Positions 12,239 through 24,700 of a DNA stretch of 64,000 bases are shown piece after piece; within the stretch, counting starts at the first letter, position 1; every line of letters begins with the position of its first letter. Location of the stretch: the NCBI RefSeq assembly GCF_001949145.1, contig NW_019091412.1:1221623-1285622 (forward strand), in the 5' to 3' direction. Both the position numbers and the translations under genes were made by a program. The notes beneath the pieces were generated by a model. The model saw only the letters and a list, made by a program, of their open reading frames with translations. It did no database searches and was not told the origin of the DNA. The stretch comes from Acanthaster planci (lineage: Eukaryota; Echinodermata; Asteroidea; Valvatida; Acanthasteridae).

Positions 12239-15200
12239 ATGGATTTGTCATTCAATGACTTCAGTGGTGCTGGGTCAAGTTCAGACCGTGCCCTCTACTC
12301 ACCAGACTTGACCAGCTTCTCCTCCAGTCCACAGTCAGCATTTATGTATGAACAGGATGAGAGACTGGAGCGGGGCAAAACCAGAGATAGCATCTTTGAG
12401 TTTCCCCGACCTACGGAAATCAGTGATTTGGGAGGTGAGCTCAACAACAGCTTTTGGAGTGAGGGGTCATTGCTGGAAACATCATTGGGAGACAGCGGCA
12501 AGGCATCCTTGTGGGACTTCTCTGGGTTCGATGACATCTCTAGTCCACTACAACATCCAGAGGATGACTTGAGTTACTCACCAACCCTAGCAGAGCTCAA
12601 CAATGATGATTCACAGAGTTTTGATGCCATGTTGAGCTCGCATAATGCTTGCATTGCGTCTGGCCTCCATAAGAAGAAGTGTGAGGCACATGGAGACTTA
12701 ACTGGTAACCCTGTCAAGGCAGAATGCAGTATGGCTGGACCTGCTGCAGATGTCATGCCGGATACTGGGAGAGATTCAAATAGAGTCTCATTAGTTCCTG
12801 AACCTCTTAGTGGTTTGGATTGCCCACCCATCAAATCACACTCTGCTCCTCTGTCAAGTAAGCTTGGAGCTCGACCTCTGAGAGACAAGTCAACAAGAAG
12901 CACTGATAGACTCAGCTTCAAGACATCGCTGGCTTCACACCATTACCCCCATCCAAGCAAGCTGTCCAGAAAGACAAGCAATCTCCTAGGGAGTCATCCT
13001 GGCATTTTAGACCAGAAGACACGTAAAGTGGGTCAGATGTGGCAAGAGGTACAATCTTTAAGTCACGAGGTGGAAATGGACACACATGCAAGTGTTAAGA
13101 CTGAGATGGTTGGCAAAAGCAATGCTTTACTTGAAAGGAAGAGACTTGCTGTCAAGGTATGATCACACTTGAGATTCTTATCAGTAGCTGTCTGCATATT
13201 GATTGACAGTTCCTAACAGCTGGTTGGGTCTTACTCTTTCTGTAATAATAAACATTTATGAGCATTTCATGCACTTAATGACAAACTTTATTTTCTGGTT
13301 GCGCTTTACGAGAAATCACTTCTACACAGACACATCAGAGTATGTACATGTAGGGTACGTGAGTAAGTGACTTTAAGTTGCTAATCGAAAAATTATTGTT
13401 GGATGGACATTGGGTTAGCAAAGGAAATAAAAAAGCTTATTTTCCAACCTTAACTGCTGTTTAATAAGTAATAAATTTCTGTCTCGCTCATTTCCTGTTT
13501 GATTCATTTCTTACTTCCGTTACTCCAACCCAATATTCTAGCTGCAGGAACTGCACTAGCAAAATATACCATAGGAGATCAACTTCAGTTACAGTTAATT
13601 TGCATATTCATCAGTATACAGTAAGTTATGTAAGGTGTTGAGTGGTGATTGGTTAAGATTTCGTGGTCAGTGCTGTGTGATTTTTACTATAAATTTATTT
13701 GTGTTGATTACAGGATGAGTTTGACTCCTCAAGGGTATTCACCAGTGGATCTACAGATGGGTACGACTCACATGATGAAGGTCTTGGTAGCGAACATGAA
13801 GACCAAGAAGACGAAGATAATGATGACACCATGCAGGAAGGGGAGGGGCTTAGTGATGTGGAGGAGGAGGAGGAAGAGGATGATGCATGCAGTGACATGT
13901 CCGAAGATCATGGTAACTTTGAAAGGATTTCTTAATCTCTGTCAGACGTAAGGCTTGCTTTGTTAGACTCAGCTCCTGATAGATATTTGGTTTTGAAACG
14001 AGCCATCTTGAGAAATATACCATAGGCTCAAAGTTGCTGGAAGTCTGAGCTGTTTATTTGCTTAACCACTTGATGCAGTCATTTGATGAATTCACCACAA
14101 AATGAATTCCGAGCTAGTGGGTAATTCTACAAATTAGGGGTCCACAAGTGTGACATTTTTGTGTCCCTGTTACGTCTGACCTTTATTATTTGACATGGAC
14201 ATATCACCGGAATTGACTTCAAACCAAGTTACTATTTGTTTGGCAGGTAATTTGCTTTAATTTGTCACTCTTTGAAATTAGAAAATTTGCTCTGAATTTA
14301 CAGAATCATGTGTCAGATGTGACAGGGACATGAAACAATGGACCCCTAGTTTCTGGAATGACCAAAGTATGGATTGTTATGATGATGAATCATAGAAATG
14401 ACATACTGAGAGAGAAACTAATTGTTTATAGTTGATGAAACCAGTAATTGTAAAATCAGGTGTCTTAAATTGATTTATTTACATGTACCATTGTATTATG
14501 CAGCAAATAACAAATTGAAACGATAATACTTCAAAACAAAACATTTATATACATACTTCAACGTGCTTGTCAGTTAATAAAATCCATCCTTTTTTGTGGA
14601 GTTGGATTTTGCAATAACCATGAATAGATTGCCATTTGCCAAGTTTTTCCATCATTGTCTCATCATTCCTCTCATGGCAGGTGTGGCAACCACTTCCCAA
14701 ATCAGCCAGGACCTATTTCCTCCAAAGGTCAAGTCTCGTCGGAGTGAATACGATGACCTAACCCCTAACCCCAAGAAACTCTTGTTGATTGGTAATGAGC
14801 TGCATAAACTGAACAAAGTCATCAGTGGTATGTTGCCGGTCAGTTCTTTGCCTCCAAGTGCCCGGAATCGATCCAGGAAAGAAAAGAACAAACTAGCATC
14901 AAGGTAAATTGTGGCATTCTGTTTGCCCCTCAAGCTTCCAGATTTCATAACCATTTATACCAGTTACAATTAATTAAAATCATTTTGCCATCTTGTAAGG
15001 GGAAAAGGGAATTCAAAAGTATTGTGTTTCCTGATTGTCAGAAAAATGTTGAGAGATTAAATAATGTTCCCGTCATTGATGTCAACTCTCTTTCCTCTTT
15101 AGGAAACGAAAACATTCAGACTGACATTTTCCATGTTTTGCTGGAAAGTTCAGCTGCTATCATTTTTCACTCTCTCTTTTTTGTTACTTTTTGTTGCAGA

Positions 15201-16623
15201 GCTTGTCGTCTAAAGAAGAAAGCCCAACATGAGGCTAACAAAGTGAAGCTGTACGGCCTAGAGAAAGAATATGGTGAGCAGTTTTTAACGTTGGTATCAT
15301 TTGCTAGGCTTTTTCTAAACATTTTAAGAAAACTGCACTTGATTCTGTTCTTTTTCCTGTGTGTAAAAAATTTACAATCAGTATCAGCTGCCAAATTAAT
15401 ACATTATAAATACTATTTTTCCTCGCTTTTCATAAAATGGCATTGCTTCTTTTGATAATGTTGATCGAACTAATCCTCTCAACTTGAAGAATGAGAAGAA
15501 ATATTCAAATGTGTTCTTGGATTATGATCAACAGATCGCTTGATGCAGGTGATCACCGCTATAAGGAGTGAGGTCCTAATCTACCTGAACCAACAACCTA
15601 TGGAATCACCCTGTCTCTCTGAAAAGCTCAACACTCTTATCACAAATATTCTTGGTAAGGACAGAAAAACTACATCACAAGGCAAATATTTGCAAATTTA
15701 TTATGGAATTTCTCACCCAAAAAAATGAATGATTGCATGCCAAAACTATGTTGTGGATGATTTTAGGTTGCTGATGATTTCTCTGCTGTGTATTTATTAG
15801 TAATTAAAGTTCGTGTAATGTGTAACAAAGACATGAAAATTATAATAACAAGACTTCAAAGCAGTGAATGAAATGGAGCCATGAGAGAGTACAGAGATCA
15901 AATGAAAACAGAAATAAGTGAACGACATTCAGAAGAGATCTCTTTTATTTTATTTGAAAACATATCGAGTTGTATTTGGAAGGGTTTAGAATTCTTGAAA
16001 GCAGCTAAACATCCTTCAAAATACATTTACAGCAGACAAGGTAGTATGTTACGCGGTGTAAGTAAATACTGAATGTGTGGTAACTCTGTAAGAATGTACA
16101 TGTACATGAAGTATCCTTATTCAAAACATGCAGAACATTCAAGATTAGATTAGGATTAGCATAGTGTGTGTCATTCTAATTGGGGTCATGCATTGAGGAG
16201 TCTGACTTTTGGTCATGAGAATATCATTTTTGTCTAAACACAAAAACTGAAAAAACCCACATACATGTACAGAAATAATTTGTTGAGCGATTTTGTTAGT
16301 TTGAACTGTGTTGGTTATATAGAGAGATTGAGCAGCATATGCATATCACATGTGCAATGACTGTAAGTAGACTGCCAACACACTCATTTCTATTTCTCTG
16401 TCAAAAAGAATTCCTGTGCTAGAAATTTATATCCTGATCTCAAAATCAGAAACTGAAAGGGAGACTTTCCACCGTAGTTATGGTAAAAAGCATGAATGTT
16501 TGTGTTTGTACAGGTCAGAGGGTAGCAAGTCACACCCAGGAGTATGTAAGTAGCGTCTTAGAGAAGACAGCCAATGGTAGTAAGATGACTGGAGGATTGA
16601 ACTTCCTGACCAATCATGATTGA
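12239..16623 (+). CDS. CREBRF: CREB3 regulatory factor (Luman recruitment factor), bZIP protein
   Basis: Nuclear bZIP regulator; in vertebrates it binds CREB3/Luman and dampens its activity in the unfolded-protein response. Exons: 12239-13156, 13714-13912, 14681-14903, 15200-15273, 15535-15654 and 16514-16623 (TGA 16621-16623). All phases agree and give about 547 residues (human about 639). Exon 1 has the acidic, Ser-rich N-terminus with a PTLAELNNDDSQS block like vertebrate PTLAQLNSEDSQS. Exon 2 encodes DEGLGSEHE followed by a Glu/Asp-rich run. Exon 3 has EYDDLTPNPKKLLLIGNEL and the start of the basic region (RSRKEKNKLASR); exon 4 continues ACRLKKKAQHEANKVKL into a short zipper. The end has SSVLEKTANGSKMTGGL, like the vertebrate VLEKTAEGNPTGGL. 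The ATG was chosen as the first in frame, 12 bases after the acceptor at 12226. Vertebrate residues between the acidic block and the bZIP are shortened here. Confidence 0.95.
14120..14363. repeat. MITE-like inverted repeat in CREBRF intron 2
   Basis: The left arm, about 14120-14183 (GGTAATTCTACAAATTAGGG, GGTCC, GTGTCCCTGTTACGTCTGAC), reappears as reverse complement at about 14309-14363 (GGTCATTCCAGAAACTAGGG, GGTCC, ATGTCCCTGTCACATCTGAC). The arms are about 50-60 bp with scattered mismatches, around an AT-rich centre of about 130 bp. There is no coding capacity, so it is non-autonomous. The superfamily is not assigned. Confidence 0.7.
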
Positions 16624-17037
16624 GATGACATGGACTCAGGAGAATATCAAAGAGTGACAAGCAAAAGTCTTCAAGCATTCTGAAGATCTTGTGGTTGACA
16701 AGTCAAGTGGTATGGAGCCTTATTTTTAAATTATTGAATAGTTGCAGTTGTGGCAATAGGTGCTACAACCTCTTAATATCAAATTACCCCACCCCCCAAA
16801 AAAAACCCAAACCAAAATGCCACTGCCTTCCCTCTTTGCAATGAATGCTTCATTTTCCCAACTTTTCACACAAAAAAGAACCATCTTACAAAGAAAAGTG
16901 AAGTTCTGCTTGAAAAAAATGCTTACAACTGAGACTGATCAAAAACCCGTGCACTGTGTGTGTGTGTTAATAGTCTCTGCACTCATGTCAGAGCAGCCCG
17001 GTGTCTTTTTCTCAAGCACCCAGCTGATTAGTTCAGT

Positions 17038-17040
<3 letters not shown>

Positions 17041-17071
<31 letters not shown>
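17041..17071. repeat. (TA)n microsatellite
   Basis: Fifteen uninterrupted TA units lie in the CREBRF 3'UTR. Confidence 0.95.
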
Positions 17072-17073
<2 letters not shown>

Positions 17074-17476
17074 TTACTTTTTAGCCTATTTACTCAAGCA
17101 TGACCCTGCAATAATTAAAGCTATGTAAAATGTATAGTGCATTTCTTTAACCGATTGTTAAAATATGGAGTAAAGTATGCCCAATCATGTATATGTTGTA
17201 CAGTGGTTACCTAAAGACCCCCCAAAAGCACTTATGAATAGGAATAGAACACAACGTTTTGGGGGAGGGGTTAAACTATGTAATCAAGCGAGAATATCAT
17301 TCAACCTGATACTGCATGTGTTATTCGACTGGTATGTTGTTTTGCTGAATCCAAACTTTCTCCTTAGTGGAGTAATTCTCCACACACTGTCAATAGCTTT
17401 TGCAAGTTTTTGCCTTCACATTTGATATTTTTCTCTTTCTCACAAAATACATTATCTGAGAAAACTGGTGTCGTGT

Positions 17477-17492
17477 TGTAAATATGTAAATA
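17477..17492 (+). promoter_or_regulatory. Two abutting Pumilio response elements
   Basis: TGTAAATA at 17477-17484 and again at 17485-17492; both match the PUF consensus UGUAnAUA. A further match, TGTACATA, lies near 18570. They are on the sense strand of the CREBRF 3'UTR, which is where PUF repressors would act. Binding is inferred from the motif alone. Confidence 0.55.
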
Positions 17493-18258
17493 ATGACAAA
17501 GCTGTACTTATAGAGGATAAAAAGCTAATATATAAGGAATGTTGTATAAAGATATGCGAAAAAAGTTGTTTGGATGTATACATATTAATGTAGGAAACAG
17601 GCCTGATGATGTAAATCGGAAAAATGTCTAGAAAAATGAATGCCTTATGGTTGTTACTGAATATATCGGCAATCTGTGTAGCTGAGACGCAGAGATAACA
17701 AGCTATTCTTGCTGAGAATGACATGGAGATATGGTAGACTAGATTGCAGAGTATGAACCAAGTTTGTTGTAAATGTTCACACTGTTTGGAAATTCAGATA
17801 TTACACACATTTAAAGTCATTTTATATTCATTGCAAGTCTCAAAAACTGTTCACATTTCATCCTTTTTCCTAGATGTGTAATTCTTGTGGTGGTTTGAAA
17901 GTCTTACGTAGATGAAACAACAGGTAATTGAAATTCTAAAAAATAAAAATAAAAAACGAACAAACAAATTACAGGGTTTGCAAACTTAAATGATTCATGA
18001 AAAATGGAATTTTTCCCCACGTATTCAGAATAAGACATTCCCATGGAATTTAAAGACTTCAGTACTGGGTGCAAATGCAGGAATGGATTTGTTTTGAAGC
18101 ATCATGCTCCAAGAAACAATGCTTGAACTTAATGTGGTTTAAAGTGCCTCAAATTTTCTGTATTAAAAAAATCTTTAAGTGTTAAACTTTAATGGATAGA
18201 AATAGTTTCTTCTATATATATTATGTAAATTGAACGTAGTGGTTGACCAATCAAATTC

Positions 18259-18271
18259 ATTTATTTATTTA
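18259..18271 (+). promoter_or_regulatory. Class II AU-rich element
   Basis: ATTTATTTATTTA, the canonical overlapping AUUUA nonamer context, lies in the CREBRF 3'UTR. Such elements confer rapid mRNA decay in animals. The functional role here is inferred. Confidence 0.55.
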
Positions 18272-19647
18272 GGTTATTACTTTTTTTTTAAAAACTTTGA
18301 AGCCACTGTGTCGGTGTGGTGTCATGGTCTTTAAATTCAAATAAGTCAGTTACAAATGTCAGAAAATATTTATCACTGTACAGGTCCTGTTTTTGTAAGC
18401 AAGAAGCAAGTTTTATTTTTGAGCGGAATCTGCAATAGATGTAATTCTTTGACGTGTACAGATACAGTATTTCAATAACCCTGATTGTTTGTGTGTGCAC
18501 TTGATATTGGCCTTCCAACCTATGTATCATATATGCCTCCTGTGGCTCATACAGCATAACTGTTACAAATGTACATATAATGTGTAAAAAACATAAACCG
18601 AAAAGAGTTGTAAGGAGAGTTACATGTAATTAAGACTACTGATTTTGACATTGAGGAAAGGGTTTTGCCAGTTTAAGATTACAAACTTTTGAGTCTGAAG
18701 GTTTTTTGACTTTAATATTTTTGAATCTCAAGTCTGTCAAGATTGTTAAGACTGATCAATCAAGAAATATATGACTGATTTATTTATGGGGTATTGTTGA
18801 TAGAATAAACAATCCAGTGTGTGACTCCTTCCTAAAAGGTATTTCTCCATCACTGTTCCGCATCTTTCACGTTCACATGAGTAATATTCTAGACAACCTG
18901 CTGAAACTGGTAGTCTTTTTGGTTGAGAAAAGATGCATTCTCTTAATAGTTATGTGGTTTATTTTATGTAAAGATCTGTTATGACAATAGAAAATTTCGT
19001 GTTTGTGCATTCCAGATGCATGCTATTCTAATAACACAGAAATATATAAATCAGAAATGGGATCATTGGGTGTTTGAAGGAACAACTTTTTGTTCTGCCT
19101 TTTTGTTGTTACTATATTTAAACTATATATAAGTATAAATATATTAAAACACATTAGCTCAGGACAGGGGGTGATAGATTGAAAGAAGTAACTATTGCAC
19201 GTGTAGTGAAAAAAAATCTTCGAAGCTTTGAGGCTTGTTGTAATATAGACATCCTGTGTTGTTGAAATTACTTAAAGATGAACGACTTTTCAGTTTTTTC
19301 AATGTAATTAAGCGTCAGTACGGTGTAAAAAATCAATATATCTGCACTCATTTCAAAGGAAGTATTTTTGTACTGATATGCAAAGGAGATAATAAAATGC
19401 ACTTCAAATGCAAATATTTTTTAAATCAAAGCTTGTGCGGTATATGTTCATTCATTTTTCTTTTCTCTTAATTTTTTTCATTATTTCTGTTCAAGCAAAG
19501 TGGCACAAAAAGATCAACCTGGGCAGCAGTGTGTGATATATTTGTATTTTTGCACTGAACTGACCTATAAATACATTAAACATACAAACTTGATTTTGAC
19601 ATCAAGATATATGTATGTAAACTTATGTGAAAAACTAAATGTTACTG

Positions 19648-19653
19648 AATAAA
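19648..19653 (+). terminator. Poly(A) signal, likely CREBRF distal
   Basis: AATAAA is the last plus-strand hexamer in the AU-rich block that follows CREBRF. Earlier hexamers near 18805 and 19392 may be used as well. Confidence 0.4.
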
Positions 19654-19670
19654 CTTTCTGTTAACTATCA

Positions 19671-21654
19671 ATCTAGGCAAACATCTGTTTTGGTATTTTA
19701 TGTACAGAAAACTGGTTCTGCTCTGAAAAGAGAATGCAAGAGAAATGTCAAACTGAAATGAAATAAGGTAAACTTACCTATTTGGTATAGAAGTCCCCAT
19801 GAGGATACTAGGCTCAGTTGAATGAAATCTACCTGTACGTTATGCGGATGTCATGATGTGGAATATTTAAATACTAGATGAGTGGCATCTCTTCTGCAAT
19901 TATATTACTGATTATATTTGCTATGAAATGGAGCACGCCCTCATTGGCAAAGATGAGACAAGCTAGTGGGATTATTTCAACACACATGTATACACACGGA
20001 GACCCTACATTTCAACAGAAATAGCCTTTGCATGCTTTGTTTTCTTTGTGAGATACACGTACATCATCTCTTGTTCTTGCACACAGAAGACACGGATATC
20101 TCTTTGATCCTCACAAGCTTTACCCTGAGAGGTGTATTCTCACCATTTTGGAACAACATTTATATAACTTGTAGTTCATTCTCCTAGTCAATTTCATGCA
20201 TCGGTTGGTTAGCTCACCAGTCTGACTGCTTGTGCAATCATTGTGTCTGCATTGGCAATATAAAAATTCTGTAAATTGAACAAAGAGAAAGTACGCTGAT
20301 CTTTTTAAATTAATTTATTTTTCTCTATTTCAACCGACATTCCAGTGATAGCTTCAATATAATAACCCAGACCACTTATACATGTATATTTTTTCATTAC
20401 AGAGAAATTCTAAAATTCAGAAAAAAGACACCAGAAGAACAAAAACACACTGAAGTCTTAATAAAAACTTTTGTAAAGACAAAGTAAGGAAATTGAAAAC
20501 AAACTTTGTGACCTTAAAGACCAAAATAATTTGGGGGAATACCTACAGATTAGACACATTGCAGATATTGGTGCATTCTCACTGAGCCATTATTACAAGT
20601 AATGTTGCAATGGGAAAATGCAATTGATGAGTCTGTATGTGACGCAACACACAGAATGCGCCATGCGCACACCAAGTCCATAGGAGATTCTACTGGATAA
20701 CTTTCAAAGAAATATGCATGTACATGTACAAGAAAATGGACGGGGGTGTTCAGGAAAATGAAAGTAAAATTTTAGAACACTATCATTGGAATCTATCATA
20801 TGTTGACTTCTTTTGACTCTCCAAATAAAAAAGTATTTATGAATGGGTTCAGACCTTGCTCAGAAGAACAAACCCTGATAATGCCCTCACGTCCATTCTC
20901 CTGAGCCAGTCTTAACCACCCTTACTAAAAAACTGTAGAATATGGAGGAAAGACTAGTATTGAACATGAATGGGCTAGATCAGAATCCGATTCATGGCTG
21001 TTTTTATGTTAACCGATGAGATACATGTACTTCAATCTTGGAAGGAGGGTCTCTACTCACGAGTGTATGCGGACACTAGTATTTACCAGGAAGTAATCTG
21101 CAACGGACTGACATCTTAGAAATATTATCAACCCCTTTGTGAGAAGTCAATGAAAGATAAACATTGCCAAGCTGCCTATTTTCTCAATAACCTCTACACA
21201 AAGACCTTGTTAACTGTCTCAAATTCCAAAAGCTCAATAAAAACCACAAAATTTACCTCCAGCAACACAAAGAGCCATAGGTCTGACTATCCCCTGCCAC
21301 ATTTTGGCTTGGACTTTTCCTCAAGCCTCCTGAATTTAACACTTGAGATATAACATGATTTGGATTTTATGCATTTGGAATATGCTTATTGGGGAATAGT
21401 TAAGGTCTTATTTGAATACAACTTTATGAGGACAGAATGAGTCAAATCACAGTATGTTTCCTCTGAGAAGATGATCCAATTAGATGAGCCTGTGGCCATC
21501 AGAGCCAACAACCAATTCAAACGTTGTAAACGTCTGTTATCATTCCACTGACAAATTAAAAAATTCAACAATAATCACACAGTCACATGTATAACAACTG
21601 TAATTAAAACCCTAGAAACACAAAAAATAATTCTCCACATTTCCATTCTTAATA
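19671..21654. other. Convergent intergenic region between CREBRF and ENTPD4/7
   Basis: No coding frame or RNA gene is supported. It holds a short TGTACATG run (20715-20729) and otherwise AT-rich unique sequence. Confidence 0.5.
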
Positions 21655-21656
21655 TA

Positions 21657-21715
21657 TTTATTGTAAGTACACAAAAGCCTGATTTTCTGTCCAAAATCTT
21701 CAAGAGCATTTTATT
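21657..21715 (-). terminator. Poly(A) signals of ENTPD4/7
   Basis: On the minus strand AATAAA occurs at 21715-21710 and 21662-21657, about 40 and 93 bases after the stop codon at 21757-21755. Confidence 0.6.
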
Positions 21716-21754
21716 TGGGATGATTCCATTTAGCCAAAAGGGGTGATCCTACCA

Positions 21755-24700
21755 TTAGTTGAGTAGCACAGCTCCTGTTTCCTGTATCCCTTCCTGGATT
21801 TGTCCCTCCTCTGTCATGAAGTAGGCCATAGTCGGTACCCGAGGTAGTGGTCTGGGTCCAAATATCCTCAGCCAGCGCAAGTAAAGGAAGATGAAGATAC
21901 AGACTACAATGAAACAACTAATAAGGATGTATTGATTGGAGACTTGGGAGGCGTGAATCCAAGGAGGAGGAACTTGCTTCTGGAATACACCTTGCTCGAT
22001 CTCCCTGTTCCAATGATGAGAAAAAAAAAGATGAAGCCATCTTCTTTTTAACTTCCATTCTTTCATCATGCTAAAGCTTTAATACTGTACTGCATCAAAC
22101 CTTTCAGCTGGAGATAACCTGAATAAAACTTTTTTTCCTAGTCACTTCTTAGACTAAGGCCGTTTTCCAATACTCAACTTCGGCTCCGTCTCAGGCTTCA
22201 ACTGTTTTTTTACTACCTGACGTTGAAGCTGTAAGCGCACTAATTAGTCTAATAGTGCCACAAAACATCAAATAAGATGCAAGAGCGCAAAAACCTACAG
22301 TAATCCTATTTGATTTAAACACTTCAGGCCCACAATCGGGGATTGATTTCAGGGACGAAGCCTGAGACGGAGACGAGTACTGGAAAACAGCCTAAATTTA
22401 ACATATCCCATATTGTGATCCTGTATCTTAGTCTGGTGTTGAATTGTTGGTTACAGGTGGCTGACCTAAGAGGGAAAAAGCGTGTCCTGTGAAGTATGGC
22501 ACCCAATGTCCACTGCACCTCTTTGTCCTGTATAAGGCTGGCAGTGCGCAGGTACTGATAGTTTTCAGGAAATCCAAAGCCTTTGTGTAGGACCGTAGTC
22601 ATCCACGCTGATTTAAAGCATTGATACCTGAAAACATGACAAAAACAAAAAACTAAAGTCTGTTATAATTTTTGTGATATTTTCAGAGTTATATTCAGGA
22701 ATGAAGTACGGCCTTTGCTTATCCATCCTTCAGATTCCTCTTGGTAGTCTTTTCGTATTCTGCCAAGAAGAGTCAACAGCTGAATACTAATAAGCCAAAA
22801 GTCATACATGTAAACTGGCCGGTACATTCTGTAAGTCTAATTTGAAACCCACTTGGACAAGTTCTTAGCCTTAGTCTGAATGCTAAAGTGGAATGCAAAC
22901 AAAGCAATATTCTGCAGCAATCCATGGAAACAGAGGAACAGGCAGGTGTTATTTTGCACACTACGGCAGGTTCCTTATGGTTTTTGGAAGCCAGAAAAAT
23001 AAAGCAACAATTTTTTCCATTTTTCAGTTAGATGTTTTTAAAGTTCACAGTTAAAAAAGCAGTGGTAAGAGGTAGGGGTTGGAATAATGAATAACAAATC
23101 AACGGGAGATCAATGCTAGGAAAAGTAGGATTTCTGGCATGGATCAGCAGATATTTCAAGTCACACAGGTGTCTTAATGAGGAACTAATGATGCAGCAAC
23201 AAGCCCACTTCAGGATATACTGCAAATAGCCTGACTGCTTTGCTTCTACGTGCACACAAACAACTTGGCAGACTGCCACGTGCAAACTTTGAGCTGCTGT
23301 GTTATGCAAAGGGCTGGAAAAATTGTTGGACTCATTAAAACTGGCTGAAGGACAAGGACAATTCTGGTCAACAGCTTACTCTATGGCCATTGTCAAATAC
23401 CGGTAAATCTGCATGTTTTTCTTTACAGGGAATACTGTAATATCACAACTTCAAACTGTCAAATGCCGCTGCCTGACTTTTTTCCCCTAATTACTGCACT
23501 GGCAGGATGCATTTTAAAGATATGAAATACAAAACTGCTACAAACTGCTTGCTGACTAAAATTACCTAAAATACAAAATATGGAGGGCCTGACGTTTCGA
23601 TCCTAGCAGAATCTCTCTCAAAGGCAAAAATGATGCATGATGATGGATGCAAAAAGGATGCATTTTAGTTATAAATAGTTACAAATTGCCAACACCTGTT
23701 TGTGTACAGAATACATACACTGAACAATACCTTACACATAAAAGCTACAGAGCCTAACCTCATTCATTACATAAGACAACTTAATATTAAGGTGAACATG
23801 AGCACTGAAATGGTCCCAGCCATGAATTACATTCTTAATCTTTAAAAGAACATACTCTGTAGATTATTATAACCAATCAATATCCCCACATACAACCCAA
23901 TTTATGGTGCTCCTTTGGTCTGAACTCATTCTTTTTGTTACTGAACTAAGGTGAGAATAGAACTACCACAATGTAAGCCCATCAAAACGATGAAAGAAGA
24001 TATCTACAGGCATACTCACTGTAATCTGTGTGCATCAGCTTTGGTATACAGGCCTTTTTCATGATGCTCTTGTATTAATGACCACCGTGTTGCACAATAA
24101 TCCTTGAAAAAGGAAAGAGAAAGAAACCTGGTAAATATCCCCCTTGAAGAAAGGTTTTAAAATGTAAAGTTTAGGCTCTGAGCCAGTTTTCAAACTAATT
24201 AGCATGTTCATATGGTAATATTCAATACACTACAACACTTTTCAGAAAACAAGCATGCAGACAGATTCTTTGGTAACCATCATGCTTGTATGCTACACTT
24301 CATAAATCTACAGCCCTAATTGACTCCAAAATCTCTAGACATACCTTGGCTGCTTTTTCAAATTTGACGTATTCGTACATTCCTCCCATGCGAAGCACAT
24401 CCTCCATGCAGTACCAGTACTCAGAGAAACCATAAAACTCGCTGTTATCAAATTCAATCTCAGGCTGGAAGACACCGTTGAATGAACATGGCTTCTTGCT
24501 GCAGGGAATTGTTAGATTCATGAGGGGCAGCAGGGACGTTTGGCATTGTTTATAATCACCAGTTCCCTTCAGGTAGATTGTCCGACCATCGTGGGTTACT
24601 TTATCTTGTAAACTGACAGGTAAGCAAGGATCCAAAACTGGGGAATCTTCATTTAGACCCGGAGGGTTAGGAGTACTGAAACAACAAAAATTGAAAATTA

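Larger units (their letters stand above)
16624..19670 (+). other. Long AU-rich CREBRF 3'UTR
   Basis: No reading frame of note. The sequence is strongly AT-rich and carries a (TA)n tract (17041-17071), Pumilio-type sites, an ARE and several AATAAA hexamers (about 18805, 19392 and 19648-19653). The 3' end near 19670 is inferred from the last hexamer in the block. Confidence 0.55.

Noticed and set aside
13649-13951. Plus- and minus-strand frames over the CREBRF acidic exon
   Set aside because: Shadows of the GAA/GAG/GAT-rich exon; the true frame gives DEGLGSEHE.
14985-15455. 156-codon plus-strand frame spanning the CREBRF basic-region exon
   Set aside because: Only 15200-15273 is exon; the rest is intron read-through with clear splice signals on both sides.
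20199-20245. tRNA-like GGTTGGTTAGCTCACCAG
   Set aside because: Resembles a D-arm/A-box, but no B-box or matching acceptor stem could be found; at best a SINE-head remnant.
23583-23626. GACGTTTCGATCCTAGCAGAATC, reminiscent of a dispersed retroelement end
   Set aside because: Too short to define an element and no flanking structure; recorded only as a possible fragment.
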